From assembly GCA_015665455.1 (NCBI GenBank), contig JADFAD010000006.1:868001-932000 (forward strand): a stretch of DNA of 64,000 nt, given 5' to 3'. Position numbers and translations under genes: made by a program. The stretch is from Oceanospirillaceae bacterium (GTDB lineage Bacteria; Pseudomonadota; Gammaproteobacteria; Pseudomonadales; Litoribrevibacteraceae). Shown in pieces: positions 8,956-17,582 of this stretch. The notes beneath the pieces are model-generated. The model had not been told where the DNA came from and ran no database searches. It was given only the letters and a program-made list of their open reading frames with translations. The first letter of the stretch is position 1. Each line of letters starts with the position of its first letter.

Positions 8956-10635
8956 ATGAACACACAACAGGCGAACAACCTCGCCCAAACAATATCCAAT
9001 CAATTTATAACCAGCTTGCTCATCCTGCTGTTGGCCACCTTCAGTAGCTTAACGCACGCAACCAACTTATTGGCCGGATTCACGTCCATTCCAGGCCACT
9101 TTCCCAAGTCAGATGCTTATACCGTAGACGATGACGTCGTAGTCACCAGTTTTGATGGGACTGAAATTACTGCCAATGTCATTGTTCCGACGTCAGGACA
9201 AGACAGCTATCCAGCCATCGTGTTTATCAACAGCTGGGCAATGGATGAATATCAATACGTTCCACAAGCCGCTAAGTTTGCTGAGCAAGGCTATGTCGTA
9301 CTGAGCTATGCAACAAGAGGGTTCGGGGAGTCCACAGGAAAAATTGGCACCTCAGGTCCCAAAGATATGATCGACCTGAGCCGAATGATCGATTGGTTAC
9401 TCGAAAATACACCAACCGATGTCAATCGCATCGGCGCATCAGGAATATCCTATGGGTCCGGTATAAGCTTGATGGGAGCAGCCCATGATGAACGAATTTC
9501 TGCCGTTGTGGCCATGAGCACATGGGGCGATCTGGCAGAATCCCTTTACGGTCAAGAAACACCTCGCCTTATATGGGGTGGCCTTCTCACCTTACTGGGC
9601 GAATTAGTGGGTAATCCAGAAGAAGACATCGCCGAGAATTATGAGAACCTGATCAAGCACCAAAATATCGAAGAAACTCTGGAATGGGCCGCAGCAAGAT
9701 CTTCTAAAAGCTATATCGACATACTTAATGACCGAAATGTGCCTATCTACATCGCCAATAATTTTGGAGACAACTTATTTCAACCCAACCAAGTACTTAA
9801 GTTTTATGAACAGCTCACTACGCCAAAGCGCATTGATTTAAGCCAAGGAATGCATGCAAGTGCAGAACTCTGGGGATTGATCACAGTAAATCAGTACCAC
9901 TATTTATGGGACAAGACTGAACGCTGGTTTGATCGTTGGTTAAAAGGTGAGAACAATGGCATTGAACATGAATCAGCCTTCAACGTTGAACCAAAGCACG
10001 CAGACGACCAATACGAAAATTTAATTGAGTGGCCAAGCCCATTAATTAGTGATCAACGCATGTATCTACACTCACGAGGATTACTGACAAACGGAAAAAT
10101 AAAATCGTCAAAGTACAGCCCATGGTGGACACAGACCGACATGATTTTTTCCGGATTAGACACACTAGCAAACACAGGAATCCCAATGATTTCCTCGTTA
10201 ATTGAAGCGGAAATTGACGCACCTGTGATTACCTCCATTCCATTAATCAGTCGAATCAATGGCATCGTGTTCGAAACCGAACGCTTGGAGAATACATTAG
10301 AATTAAGAGGCATTCCGAAGCTTCACGTAAATGTAGAGCCCAGTAAATCCAAGTATCAAATGATTGCTTACCTCTATGATGTAGACTCAGTAGGCATTGG
10401 TCGCTTAATTACACATGGTCCATTAACAGATTACACAGCAAAAGAAGGGGAAACCCAAACTGTGGACATGGAGTTAGTCGCAACTGCGTATGACGTTCCT
10501 GCAGGCCATAAAGTCGCGTTAGTCGTCGATACATTCGACCTGCTATATGCCCCGCCTGCGCTTGATTTATATACATTAAAGTTTCGCTTCAATAAGAACG
10601 AGCAATCTTGGTTAGATTTACCAATTAAAGAGTAG
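8956..10635 (+). CDS. Secreted CocE/NonD-type (X-Pro dipeptidyl-peptidase S15-like) serine hydrolase
   Basis: 559 aa from the ATG at 8956, chosen because GGAG sits 6 bases upstream; an in-frame ATG 60 bases earlier lacks a ribosome site. The signal peptide is about residues 1-35 (ends SSLTHA). The alpha/beta-hydrolase domain has oxyanion segment INSWAMDEY, RGFGES, and nucleophile elbow GISYGS. The C-terminal third (from about 340) has the jelly-roll character of the PepX C-terminal domain. Family members hydrolyse peptides, esters or acylated substrates; the substrate here is unknown. It is followed by a strong inverted repeat, so it is probably monocistronic. Confidence 0.82.
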   Translation: MNTQQANNLAQTISNQFITSLLILLLATFSSLTHATNLLAGFTSIPGHFPKSDAYTVDDDVVVTSFDGTEITANVIVPTSGQDSYPAIVFINSWAMDEYQYVPQAAKFAEQGYVVLSYATRGFGESTGKIGTSGPKDMIDLSRMIDWLLENTPTDVNRIGASGISYGSGISLMGAAHDERISAVVAMSTWGDLAESLYGQETPRLIWGGLLTLLGELVGNPEEDIAENYENLIKHQNIEETLEWAAARSSKSYIDILNDRNVPIYIANNFGDNLFQPNQVLKFYEQLTTPKRIDLSQGMHASAELWGLITVNQYHYLWDKTERWFDRWLKGENNGIEHESAFNVEPKHADDQYENLIEWPSPLISDQRMYLHSRGLLTNGKIKSSKYSPWWTQTDMIFSGLDTLANTGIPMISSLIEAEIDAPVITSIPLISRINGIVFETERLENTLELRGIPKLHVNVEPSKSKYQMIAYLYDVDSVGIGRLITHGPLTDYTAKEGETQTVDMELVATAYDVPAGHKVALVVDTFDLLYAPPALDLYTLKFRFNKNEQSWLDLPIKE

Positions 10636-10640
10636 TCATG

Positions 10641-10680
10641 TTGAAGTCTAGCGCCTAGACTAAGGAGCTAGACTTCAATT
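10641..10680 (+). terminator. Inverted repeat / probable terminator after the S15-like hydrolase
   Basis: A perfect 12-base inverted repeat, TTGAAGTCTAGC (10641-10652) and GCTAGACTTCAA (10667-10678), ends in a short T tract. A second palindrome GTCTAG-CGC-CTAGAC (10646-10660) sits inside it, so two mutually exclusive hairpins are possible. The T tail is weak. Confidence 0.6.
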
Positions 10681-10701
10681 TAATGGAATGAATTGCGCTT
10701 A

Positions 10702-11445
10702 ATGGACACAAAAACACCGTCTCAAAAACAAGAAAATATAACAAACAAGTACGGCCAATCATTAGGTATACCTGTACCAAATTGGGAAGCCCCCAATCCT
10801 CCGGCTGAAATCAATAGTTCTGGAAATCATTGTCGTCTAGAACTGCTTTCTGCAAAAAAACACGCCATTGAACTCTACACCGCGAATGCTGAAGATGCCT
10901 CGACAGAAAGCTGGACTTACTTGCCATACGGGCCATTCACATCCATTCAAGACTACACTCAATGGCTAACAGAGCAGGCCTCTAAATCGGATCAACAGTT
11001 CTACGCCATTATTGACCTAAAAACCAATAAGGCTGTTGGGCTATCTGCCTTTTTAAGAATTTCGCCCCAAGCTGGGTCCATCGAAGTGGGTCATTTAAAA
11101 TTTTCGCCATTGATGCAAAGAACCCCTATTTCCACTGAAGCCATGTATTTAATGATGAAGCATGCCTTTGAGCTCGGTTACCGCCGTTATGAATGGAAAT
11201 GTAACGACCTAAACCAGCCCTCTAAAAGTGCAGCTAAACGACTGGGCTTTCAGTTTGAAGGAATATTTCGCCAAGCCTTGATTGTAAAAGAACATAACAG
11301 AGATACCGCATGGTTTTCCGTTATTGACTCCGAATGGCCTGCCCTTGCAGTGGCCTTCGAGCAATGGCTAAGTCCTATGAACTTTAATGAAGAAGGGGTT
11401 CAAGTTGAACGCCTGTCTGATATACGAGATTCGCTTCTTCCTTAA
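10702..11445 (+). CDS. GNAT family N-acetyltransferase (RimJ/RimL-like)
   Basis: About 247 aa. After a 40-residue N-terminal extension the protein has the GNAT fold of the RimJ/RimL/YncA-like subgroup: WTYLPYGPF, then FYAIID...AVGLSAFLRISP...IEVGHLKFSPLMQRT, then the acetyl-CoA-binding region with SKSAAKRLGFQFEGIFRQ. This class acetylates the N-terminus of proteins or small amines; the target is not identifiable. The ATG at 10702 is given as start; a TTG at 10693 lies 4 bases after GGAA and is an alternative. Solitary gene. Confidence 0.8.
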   Translation: MDTKTPSQKQENITNKYGQSLGIPVPNWEAPNPPAEINSSGNHCRLELLSAKKHAIELYTANAEDASTESWTYLPYGPFTSIQDYTQWLTEQASKSDQQFYAIIDLKTNKAVGLSAFLRISPQAGSIEVGHLKFSPLMQRTPISTEAMYLMMKHAFELGYRRYEWKCNDLNQPSKSAAKRLGFQFEGIFRQALIVKEHNRDTAWFSVIDSEWPALAVAFEQWLSPMNFNEEGVQVERLSDIRDSLLP

Positions 11446-11599
11446 ATATCAATTAACTACAGGGTAAGCACGGATCAACCTGACAGATATTCACACCCAG
11501 CGTCGTGTTTTATCTGTTAACAAGTCTAAAAAGTATACTAAGATATGCTAAAAAATAATTAAAGCAATGCCATCATGTACATTGCTACAGGGACGTTCA

Positions 11600-13465
11600 A
11601 TGCAGCTATATCTCAAACTCTTTGTATTCTTATTCTCTTGCTTGGCTCAGTTATCTTTTGCCAGCGAGCTTATTTCGATTACAGAACATGAACGTCGGAT
11701 TGCTCTGGATAAACACGTGTCTTTCATAGAAGATCCAGATCATAGCCTCTCTTTCGAAGACGTCAGTGAACTCCCTGCAGAACAATGGCATAACAACGAT
11801 CAAGAACAAATCAATTTAGGATACTCAGAATCGTCCTATTGGTTAAAAATTTCATTACGAAACGCTGATTCGGTTTGGCTCGATCGCATTCTTGAGATCG
11901 GTTATCCCGTTTTAGATTTCATTGACATCTACATCGTTAAAAATAACATTTACACCAATCACATCATTTTAGGCGATAAGCTTCCCTTTTATGAGCGATT
12001 AATTCAAAGCCGAAATTTTCTTATCCCTTTGTCTTTTTCAGTAAACGAAAAAATTGATCTCTATATGAAGATCAAGACTTCAAGCTCAGTACAAGCACCA
12101 CTGGAACTTTGGAACCCGATTGATTTTCATCAAGTAGATCAGTCTCGAGTAATATTTCAAGGGGTCTACTTTGGTATCGCGTTAGTGATGATACTTTATA
12201 ACCTGTTTGTGTATTTAGCCGTCAGTGAAAAGACCTACCTCCACTATGTCGGCTACATCAGTTGCATGGCGCTGTTTCTAGGGTCATTAAGTGGCTTAAG
12301 CTTTCAATACCTTTGGCCAACGGCCACTTGGTGGAACGACCAATCCATAGTCTTTTTCCTTAATGGCGTCTTAGTCTTCGGATCATTCTTTTCGATTCGG
12401 TTTTTATCTTTAAAGAGCAGTACACACCTTTGGATTAACCGTTATCTCAATGGTATCGCGTGGCTGGCATCCATTCAGATGATTTGTTCTTTACTTTTCA
12501 CCTACAAAGTAATGATCCAACCCACCATCTATCTAGCCATCACCGCTTGCCTATCATTACTGCTCGTCGGATTATACCGATGCTTTCAAGGGGACATATC
12601 CGCTCGTTACTTCACCGTAGCTTGGACGTCCATGCTGTTTGGTGGCATCGTACTCGCCCTGAACAAATTCACGGTATTACCACAAAATATGATTACTGAA
12701 AGCGCCACTCAAATCGGATCGGCGCTTGAGATTATCTTACTCTCCATCGCACTTGCGGATCGCCTAAACCAAGAAAAACGCAAGGCATTTGCAGCTCAGT
12801 TAGATGCTTTGAAACACGAACGAGAAGCAAGGCAAGCACAAGAAGAAACCCTCCAAGTGCAAAAAGAAGCCAATTTAATGCTTGAGCAACGAGTTATTGA
12901 ACGCACTTCCGAATTAGAAGACCTCAATAAACGACTGCTTGAACTGAGTGCAACGGACGCCCTCACAGGCCTTAAAAACAGAGGCTACTTTGATGATAAA
13001 TTCCAGCACTACTATACAACCGCCTACCGCTTCCAAAAGCCTCTTTCCTTGCTTGTTATCGACATCGATCATTTCAAACAATTTAATGATAATCACGGGC
13101 ATTTGATTGGTGATGAATGCTTAAAGATGGTGGCAGAGAACATTCAACACGTGGTCTCTCGACCAGAAGACAAAACCACTCGTTACGGAGGGGAAGAATT
13201 CGTGGTTTTACTGCCTGATACGAGCGAACAAGGAGCTCAACGCGTTGCAGAAAAAATCCGACAACGCATTGCTGAAACGCCATTTCAGTTAGCCAACTGC
13301 ATGCTTCAAGTCACGGTAAGTATTGGCATAACGACTGAAACGCCGAAAGCAGCGGACAAACGCAAAGAAATGTTTGATCGAGCGGATGAAGCGCTTTATG
13401 TGTCAAAAAATAACGGTAGAAATCAAGTAAACTCATTGCCCGCCATCATTAAGACAGCATCTTAA
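11600..13465 (+). CDS. 7TMR-DISM diguanylate cyclase
   Basis: 621 aa from the ATG at 11600, preceded by AGGGA at 6 bases; an in-frame ATG at 11567 has no such site. Signal peptide 1-21, then an extracellular 7TMR-DISM domain (about 35-175) with SYWLKISLRN, seven membrane helices (about 185-390), a coiled-coil linker (about 392-455) and a GGDEF domain with active-site GGEEF at about 530-534. The product is predicted to make c-di-GMP in response to a periplasmic ligand, possibly a carbohydrate. A paralogue with the same sensor but degenerate output domains lies at 28386. It converges on a solute-binding protein gene with only 4 bases between them. Confidence 0.9.
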   Translation: MQLYLKLFVFLFSCLAQLSFASELISITEHERRIALDKHVSFIEDPDHSLSFEDVSELPAEQWHNNDQEQINLGYSESSYWLKISLRNADSVWLDRILEIGYPVLDFIDIYIVKNNIYTNHIILGDKLPFYERLIQSRNFLIPLSFSVNEKIDLYMKIKTSSSVQAPLELWNPIDFHQVDQSRVIFQGVYFGIALVMILYNLFVYLAVSEKTYLHYVGYISCMALFLGSLSGLSFQYLWPTATWWNDQSIVFFLNGVLVFGSFFSIRFLSLKSSTHLWINRYLNGIAWLASIQMICSLLFTYKVMIQPTIYLAITACLSLLLVGLYRCFQGDISARYFTVAWTSMLFGGIVLALNKFTVLPQNMITESATQIGSALEIILLSIALADRLNQEKRKAFAAQLDALKHEREARQAQEETLQVQKEANLMLEQRVIERTSELEDLNKRLLELSATDALTGLKNRGYFDDKFQHYYTTAYRFQKPLSLLVIDIDHFKQFNDNHGHLIGDECLKMVAENIQHVVSRPEDKTTRYGGEEFVVLLPDTSEQGAQRVAEKIRQRIAETPFQLANCMLQVTVSIGITTETPKAADKRKEMFDRADEALYVSKNNGRNQVNSLPAIIKTAS

Positions 13466-13469
13466 AAAA

Positions 13470-14255
13470 TCACTTCCAATCTTTCAGATCGTATTTATCA
13501 AGCAATCGTTGGAGTTCACCTGAACTCCTTAATGCTTCGATCCCTTTTGACAGCATCTGAGAGTAGAGCTTTGAGCTTTCTAGGTTGGGAGAGAAAGCAT
13601 GATAAATTCCGGGAGCCCCCCCAACTTCATCACGCCCAACATATCGAATACGATCTTGTAAGCCCGCTTGTTTTGCAACCCATGCCACAGCATGCTTATC
13701 ACCTGCTATCACGTCTAAACGGCCATGCACTAAAGAAACCACGTTTTCCTTCAGAGGTTTGCGACCATAACGCACGTAAACCTTTTCTGGGTACGTGTTC
13801 TGATAATCGACAAACCAATCGTTGTAGTCATAACCATCAATGACGCCCAAATAGACGTCCTTTAAAGACTGCTCGCCATCGTATCGCCAAGAAGCGTCAT
13901 TCCGAACATAAAAGCTCAACCCACTTCGACCCAACTCTTCCTTAGGAAAAATAAAATCTGAGGCTTCATTTTTAGTCGCACCAATGATTGCATTAAATCG
14001 TCCTTTTCTCGTTTCTATAATGGCACGATTCCAAGGCAATATTCGATACTCAACGTTATAACCTTCTTTCTCAAAGACAGCTCGAGCGACATCAATCATG
14101 TAACCTTCCAGCTCAGCGTTAGGCCGATCATTAAACGGTGGCCATACATCGGCAACAAACGTAATTGTTTTGGGATCAGACTTAACGGTCGCACTGAGAA
14201 ATAGAGTTAAGACTAGAAATAAAGGAGAAAGAAGTGCAGAAAGTAACTGACGCAT
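13470..14255 (-). CDS. Orphan periplasmic solute-binding protein, family 3 (amino-acid type)
   Basis: 261 aa with signal peptide (hydrophobic 8-23) and an SBP_bac_3 fold: ADVWPPFNDRPNAELEGYMIDVARAVFEKEGY at the N-terminal lobe, then RFNAIIGATKNEASDFIFP, DVYLGVIDGYDYNDW and GRLDVIAGDKHAV. It has no neighbouring permease or ATPase gene, so it may be a sensor or may feed an importer encoded elsewhere. Its gene is convergent with a diguanylate cyclase, and tRNA-Arg lies 53 bases upstream in the same direction. The ligand is unknown, although the family usually binds polar amino acids. Confidence 0.8.
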   Translation of the reverse strand: MRQLLSALLSPLFLVLTLFLSATVKSDPKTITFVADVWPPFNDRPNAELEGYMIDVARAVFEKEGYNVEYRILPWNRAIIETRKGRFNAIIGATKNEASDFIFPKEELGRSGLSFYVRNDASWRYDGEQSLKDVYLGVIDGYDYNDWFVDYQNTYPEKVYVRYGRKPLKENVVSLVHGRLDVIAGDKHAVAWVAKQAGLQDRIRYVGRDEVGGAPGIYHAFSPNLESSKLYSQMLSKGIEALRSSGELQRLLDKYDLKDWK

Positions 14256-14308
14256 AGTTTGCTGTTCGAGTAACTTAGTTTGTAGAGGGTGTAGAATTTA
14301 ACTAACGA

Positions 14309-14385
14309 TGGTACACCCGGCGCGATTCGAACGCGCGACCTTCGCCTCCGGAGGGCGACGCTCTATCCAGCTGAGCTACGGGTGC
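14309..14385 (-). tRNA. tRNA-Arg (anticodon CCG)
   Basis: 77 nt cloverleaf including an encoded 3' CCA. Acceptor strand GCACCCG pairs with CGGGTGT. The D-arm is GCTCAGCTGGATAGAGC, the anticodon stem TCGCC/GGCGA with loop CTCCGGA (CCG anticodon), and the T-arm GCGCGTTCGAATCGCGC. The first acceptor pair is G1-U72 rather than G-C. It decodes CGG. Confidence 0.95.
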
Positions 14386-14412
14386 AAAACATACATAAAT
14401 AACGAAGGCGAA

Positions 14413-14441
14413 ATTCTAACGTTCTGCATTACTAACGTCCA
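14413..14441 (-). promoter_or_regulatory. Probable tRNA-Arg promoter
   Basis: On the minus strand TGGACG (14441-14436) and TAGAAT (14418-14413) are 17 bases apart. The sequence just after the -10 (TTCGCCTTCG) is GC-rich compared with its surroundings, like the discriminator of stable-RNA promoters. The start would be about 20 bases before the tRNA. Confidence 0.45.
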
Positions 14442-14553
14442 GTTTTGCTTGCAGTTATTTCCTGATATTTATTTTTAACGCAAGAATTAACGCTGGACTT
14501 GCTCTGCTTTATAATCAGAGACAACCATCAAATTGAATACAGGAAATTGGCAC

Positions 14554-14880
14554 ATGAGCGAAAATACCTCAGCACACACTCAAGAACTCACAGAAGCTCA
14601 ACAAGACAAACTGGACGCCCAAGCATTTCGTAGACTTCTCTCTCATCTAGATAACCGCAAGGACGTTCAAAATATAGAGCTTATGATTCTTGCTGGTTTC
14701 TGTAGAAACTGTTTTTCCAAGTGGTACAAAGCAGCAGCGGACGATCTCGAAATTGAAATATCGGATGATCAAGCTAGAGAACGAATTTATGGCATGCCTT
14801 ACAGCGAATGGAAAGAAAACCACCAGCTTCCAGCAACTGAAGAGCAAATGGCAGCCTTCAATAAAGTAATGAAAAAATAG
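14554..14880 (+). CDS. DUF1244 family small protein
   Basis: 108 aa from the ATG at 14554 (AGGAAA 7-8 bases upstream; an in-frame TTG at 14533 is less likely). The segment from AFRRLLSHLDNR through NIELMILAGFCRNCFSKWY and RIYGMPYSEWKE is the conserved body of the DUF1244 family, which is widespread in proteobacteria. Small, soluble and mainly helical, with a conserved CRNC Cys pair. No biochemical function is known to me. It converges on ilvA across a long inverted repeat. Confidence 0.85.
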   Translation: MSENTSAHTQELTEAQQDKLDAQAFRRLLSHLDNRKDVQNIELMILAGFCRNCFSKWYKAAADDLEIEISDDQARERIYGMPYSEWKENHQLPATEEQMAAFNKVMKK

Positions 14881-14888
14881 ACATTATT

Positions 14889-14933
14889 GCGAGTAATCCA
14901 CAATGCAATTTATCAACACAGTGCATTACTCGC
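14889..14933. terminator. Inverted repeat between DUF1244 gene and ilvA
   Basis: GCGAGTAAT (14889-14897) pairs perfectly with ATTACTCGC (14925-14933). An overlapping pair AATGCA (14902-14907) / TGCATT (14922-14927) gives an alternative hairpin. There is no strong T tract, so it may be a weak bidirectional terminator between convergent genes. Confidence 0.4.
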
Positions 14934-14947
14934 ATACTAATTCAGCG

Positions 14948-16462
14948 TTATTTAAGGAATAACTGATAAGCAGGGTTCTCTGTTTCATTCCAATAACGGT
15001 AGCCCAGTTGATCCATGTACTCTTGAAGTAACTCTACTTCGCTCTCAGGCACCTGAAGTCCGGCAAGAACACGACCATATGCAGCACCATGGTTTCTATA
15101 ATGAAACATTGAGATATTCCATTTTTGACCCAACTGATTCAGAAACAACATTAATGCACCAGGTCGCTCAGGAAATTCAAAACGAAAGACGACTTCATTA
15201 ACCACGCCTTCAGCACGACCGCCAACCATATAACGAACATGAACTTTCGCCATCTCATCATCCGTCAAATCAATGATTTGATAATCGTGTTTTTCAAGCG
15301 ATTCAACAATAGTTAAACGTTCATTCTGATTGCCCCCCAATTGAATACCTGCAAAGATTTGCGCTTCGTCTTTATCATCAAAACGATAATTAAATTCTGT
15401 TATGTTACGCTTGCCGAGCAAATCACAGAAATGACGGAAAGCACCTGGACGTTCAGGAATCGTCACCGCAAATAATGCCTCGCGATTTTCACCTATTTCA
15501 GCACGTTCAGCCACATGGCGTAGGCGATCAAAGTTCGTATTAGCACCACTTACAACGGCCAGTAAATTTTGCCCTTCTATCTTGTTTTTCTCGACGTACT
15601 TTTTCAAACCAGCAACGGCAAGCGCACCTGCTGGCTCGGCAATCGCGCGAGTGTCATTAAACACATCTTTCATTGCAGCACAGATTTCATCCGTTGAAAC
15701 GGTGATTACTTCATCCACGTAGTCTTTAGCAACTTTCCAAGTGTTTTCACCAATTTGAGCAACGGCGACACCATCAGCAAAAATACCCACCTGATCCAAG
15801 ATCACTCGTTCGTTCGCTTTCATCGCCTCATACAAACAAGCCGACTCATCCGACTCAACACCGATCACTTTAATCTCAGGCTTTAAATACTTGATATAAG
15901 CAGCAATACCCGCAATTAAACCGCCACCACCCACGGGAACAAAAATCGCATCCAGTTCCCCTTGAGTTTGATGAAGCACTTCCATGCCAATGGTGCCTTG
16001 ACCCGCAATGACATCTTCATCATCGTAAGGGTGGATATAAACTAACCCTTTTTCTTTAACCAGCTGCTGGCTATAAGTAAATGCTTCATCAAATGTATCG
16101 CCGTGCAGTACAGCTTCCGAACCACGGGCGCGAACCGCTGCCACCTTAATATCAGGCGTAGTATTTGGCATAACGATGGTGCAAGGCACACCCAACTTTT
16201 GAGCAACCAGAGCCAAACCTTGCGCGTGGTTCCCTGCAGACGCAGCGATCAAACCACGCTTACGTTCTTCCGCCGGAATTTGCATGACTTTATTGCAGGC
16301 ACCACGCAACTTGAATGAATACACAGGCTGAAGGTCTTCACGCTTCAAAATAATATTATTGTTCAGCCTTTCAGATAAAAAACCTGCTTGATCAATTGGT
16401 GTTTCGATGGCTACATCATAAACACGAGCGGTCAGGATTCGTTTGATATATTGCTGAAGCAT
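14948..16462 (-). CDS. ilvA: Threonine ammonia-lyase, biosynthetic
   Basis: 504 aa, the length of the allosteric biosynthetic enzyme. The N-terminal PLP domain has SFKLRGA with the Schiff-base Lys, SAGNHAQG, and the glycine-rich phosphate loop VGGGGL. Two ACT-like regulatory domains follow (from about 325, FAVTIPERPGAFRHFC, and about 425, FRFEFPERPGALMLFL). It deaminates threonine to 2-oxobutanoate, the first committed step to isoleucine, and is normally inhibited by isoleucine through the C-terminal domains. Divergent from rpiA, a common gammaproteobacterial pairing. Confidence 0.97.
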   Translation of the reverse strand: MLQQYIKRILTARVYDVAIETPIDQAGFLSERLNNNIILKREDLQPVYSFKLRGACNKVMQIPAEERKRGLIAASAGNHAQGLALVAQKLGVPCTIVMPNTTPDIKVAAVRARGSEAVLHGDTFDEAFTYSQQLVKEKGLVYIHPYDDEDVIAGQGTIGMEVLHQTQGELDAIFVPVGGGGLIAGIAAYIKYLKPEIKVIGVESDESACLYEAMKANERVILDQVGIFADGVAVAQIGENTWKVAKDYVDEVITVSTDEICAAMKDVFNDTRAIAEPAGALAVAGLKKYVEKNKIEGQNLLAVVSGANTNFDRLRHVAERAEIGENREALFAVTIPERPGAFRHFCDLLGKRNITEFNYRFDDKDEAQIFAGIQLGGNQNERLTIVESLEKHDYQIIDLTDDEMAKVHVRYMVGGRAEGVVNEVVFRFEFPERPGALMLFLNQLGQKWNISMFHYRNHGAAYGRVLAGLQVPESEVELLQEYMDQLGYRYWNETENPAYQLFLK

Positions 16463-16590
16463 GAAAGGCCTACTATGACTAAATTTTCAAGGGAGTATTA
16501 AGGTAACTGCACAGCATACCTTGTTTACTTTTTTACGCAAAGAAACCTAACAGATAGGCCTCAACATTTGCCTTCATTGAATCAGGGTAT

Positions 16591-16599
16591 TGCTATAAA
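16591..16599 (+). promoter_or_regulatory. Extended -10 promoter element upstream of rpiA
   Basis: TGC followed by TATAAA forms an extended -10 element 60 bases before the rpiA start. No good -35 at standard spacing is visible (TTGCCT lies 20 bases upstream). Confidence 0.35.
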
Positions 16600-16658
16600 A
16601 ATCAGCTACCCTTTGGTATCATCCGCACGATCAACTACTAGGCTCGGAATAAAGAACA

Positions 16659-17333
16659 ATGACTCAAGACGAATTAAAGCAGGCTGTGGCAAAAGCAGCG
16701 CTGGATTACATCCTTCCTAAACTTGAGAAAGACAGCATTGTGGGGATTGGCACTGGTTCTACAGCCAATTATTTCATCGATGCACTTGCCGAGCACCAAG
16801 ACTTGTTTGACGGCGCAGTTTCCAGCTCCCAAACATCCGAAGACCGTCTGAAAGGCCACGGAATTCCTGTTTACGACTTAAACAGCACCGGTTCGTTTGA
16901 GTTCTACATTGATGGTGCGGACGAAACAAATGAACGTCTGGAACTGATCAAAGGTGGTGGAGCCGCATTAACACGTGAAAAGATCGTTGCTGCCTGCGCA
17001 AAAGAATTCATCTGCATTGCAGATGACAGCAAGATGGTTGATCTACTGGGCGCTTTTCCTCTGCCCGTCGAAGTCATTCCAATGGCTCGCAGCTACGTTG
17101 CCCGCGAAATCGTAAAGCTTGGCGGTGATCCCGTGTATCGTGACGGAGTAGTCACTGATAACGGCGGTGTAATACTAGATGTCCACAACCTAGCCATCAA
17201 ATCCCCCATGGAACTTGAGAGTAAGATCAATCAGCTTACGGGCGTGATTACTAACGGGTTATTTGCACTTCGTCCGGCCGATACATTATTACTTGGCACT
17301 AAAAACGGTGTCCAAACACTCAAGGCTAAGTAA
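16659..17333 (+). CDS. rpiA: Ribose-5-phosphate isomerase A
   Basis: 224 aa, about the E. coli length (219). Contains the phosphate-binding [13 protein letters not shown], the DGADE catalytic loop with Asp residues, and [12 protein letters not shown] with the conserved Lys. It interconverts ribose-5-phosphate and ribulose-5-phosphate in the pentose phosphate pathway. Its TAA stop overlaps by one base the ATG of the next small gene, suggesting coupled translation. Confidence 0.97.
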   Translation: MTQDELKQAVAKAALDYILPKLEKDSIVGIGTGSTANYFIDALAEHQDLFDGAVSSSQTSEDRLKGHGIPVYDLNSTGSFEFYIDGADETNERLELIKGGGAALTREKIVAACAKEFICIADDSKMVDLLGAFPLPVEVIPMARSYVAREIVKLGGDPVYRDGVVTDNGGVILDVHNLAIKSPMELESKINQLTGVITNGLFALRPADTLLLGTKNGVQTLKAK

Positions 17334-17548
17334 TGAGCTTATTTTTGAATCGCTTACTTTCTTTTGTTCCTGGTTCCAAGGCCAATCAGAAAAAGAAAAA
17401 GCTACAACAGCTTCGAAAGTTACTCATCACCCAAGGTCAGGACGTCTCCAATCTTAATGATGATCAACTGGAATACGTTGCGCTAGAAGTTCGAAAACAA
17501 GTCCTTCAAAGCGCTCCGACTGAAAAAGAAGCAAAGAAAGCCGAGTAA
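17333..17548 (+). CDS. Small basic hypothetical protein coupled to rpiA
   Basis: 71 aa, Lys-rich, with a helical central part (KKKKLQQLRKLLITQGQDVSNLNDDQLEYVALEVRKQVLQ). It overlaps the rpiA stop by one base and is followed directly by a rho-independent terminator that includes its last codons. Both facts support it as a real translated gene at the end of the rpiA operon. I do not recognise a family. The charge and helix pattern could suit a nucleic-acid- or protein-binding accessory, but that is speculation. Confidence 0.6.
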   Translation: MSLFLNRLLSFVPGSKANQKKKKLQQLRKLLITQGQDVSNLNDDQLEYVALEVRKQVLQSAPTEKEAKKAE

Positions 17549-17561
17549 AGTCGGCTTTTTA
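17537..17561. terminator. Rho-independent terminator between rpiA operon and the PHA-synthase-like gene
   Basis: AAAGCCGA (17537-17544) / TCGGCTTT (17551-17558) with loop GTAAAG and a T run on the plus strand; T-rich on the minus strand as well, so it may serve both convergent units. It overlaps the last codons of the 71-aa gene. Confidence 0.85.
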
Positions 17562-17582
17562 TTTCTCTCCATTTAAATGCGC

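Noticed and set aside
14309-14385. tRNA-Arg as an attachment site for an integrative element
   Set aside because: No integrase gene and no repeated tRNA 3' end were seen near it.
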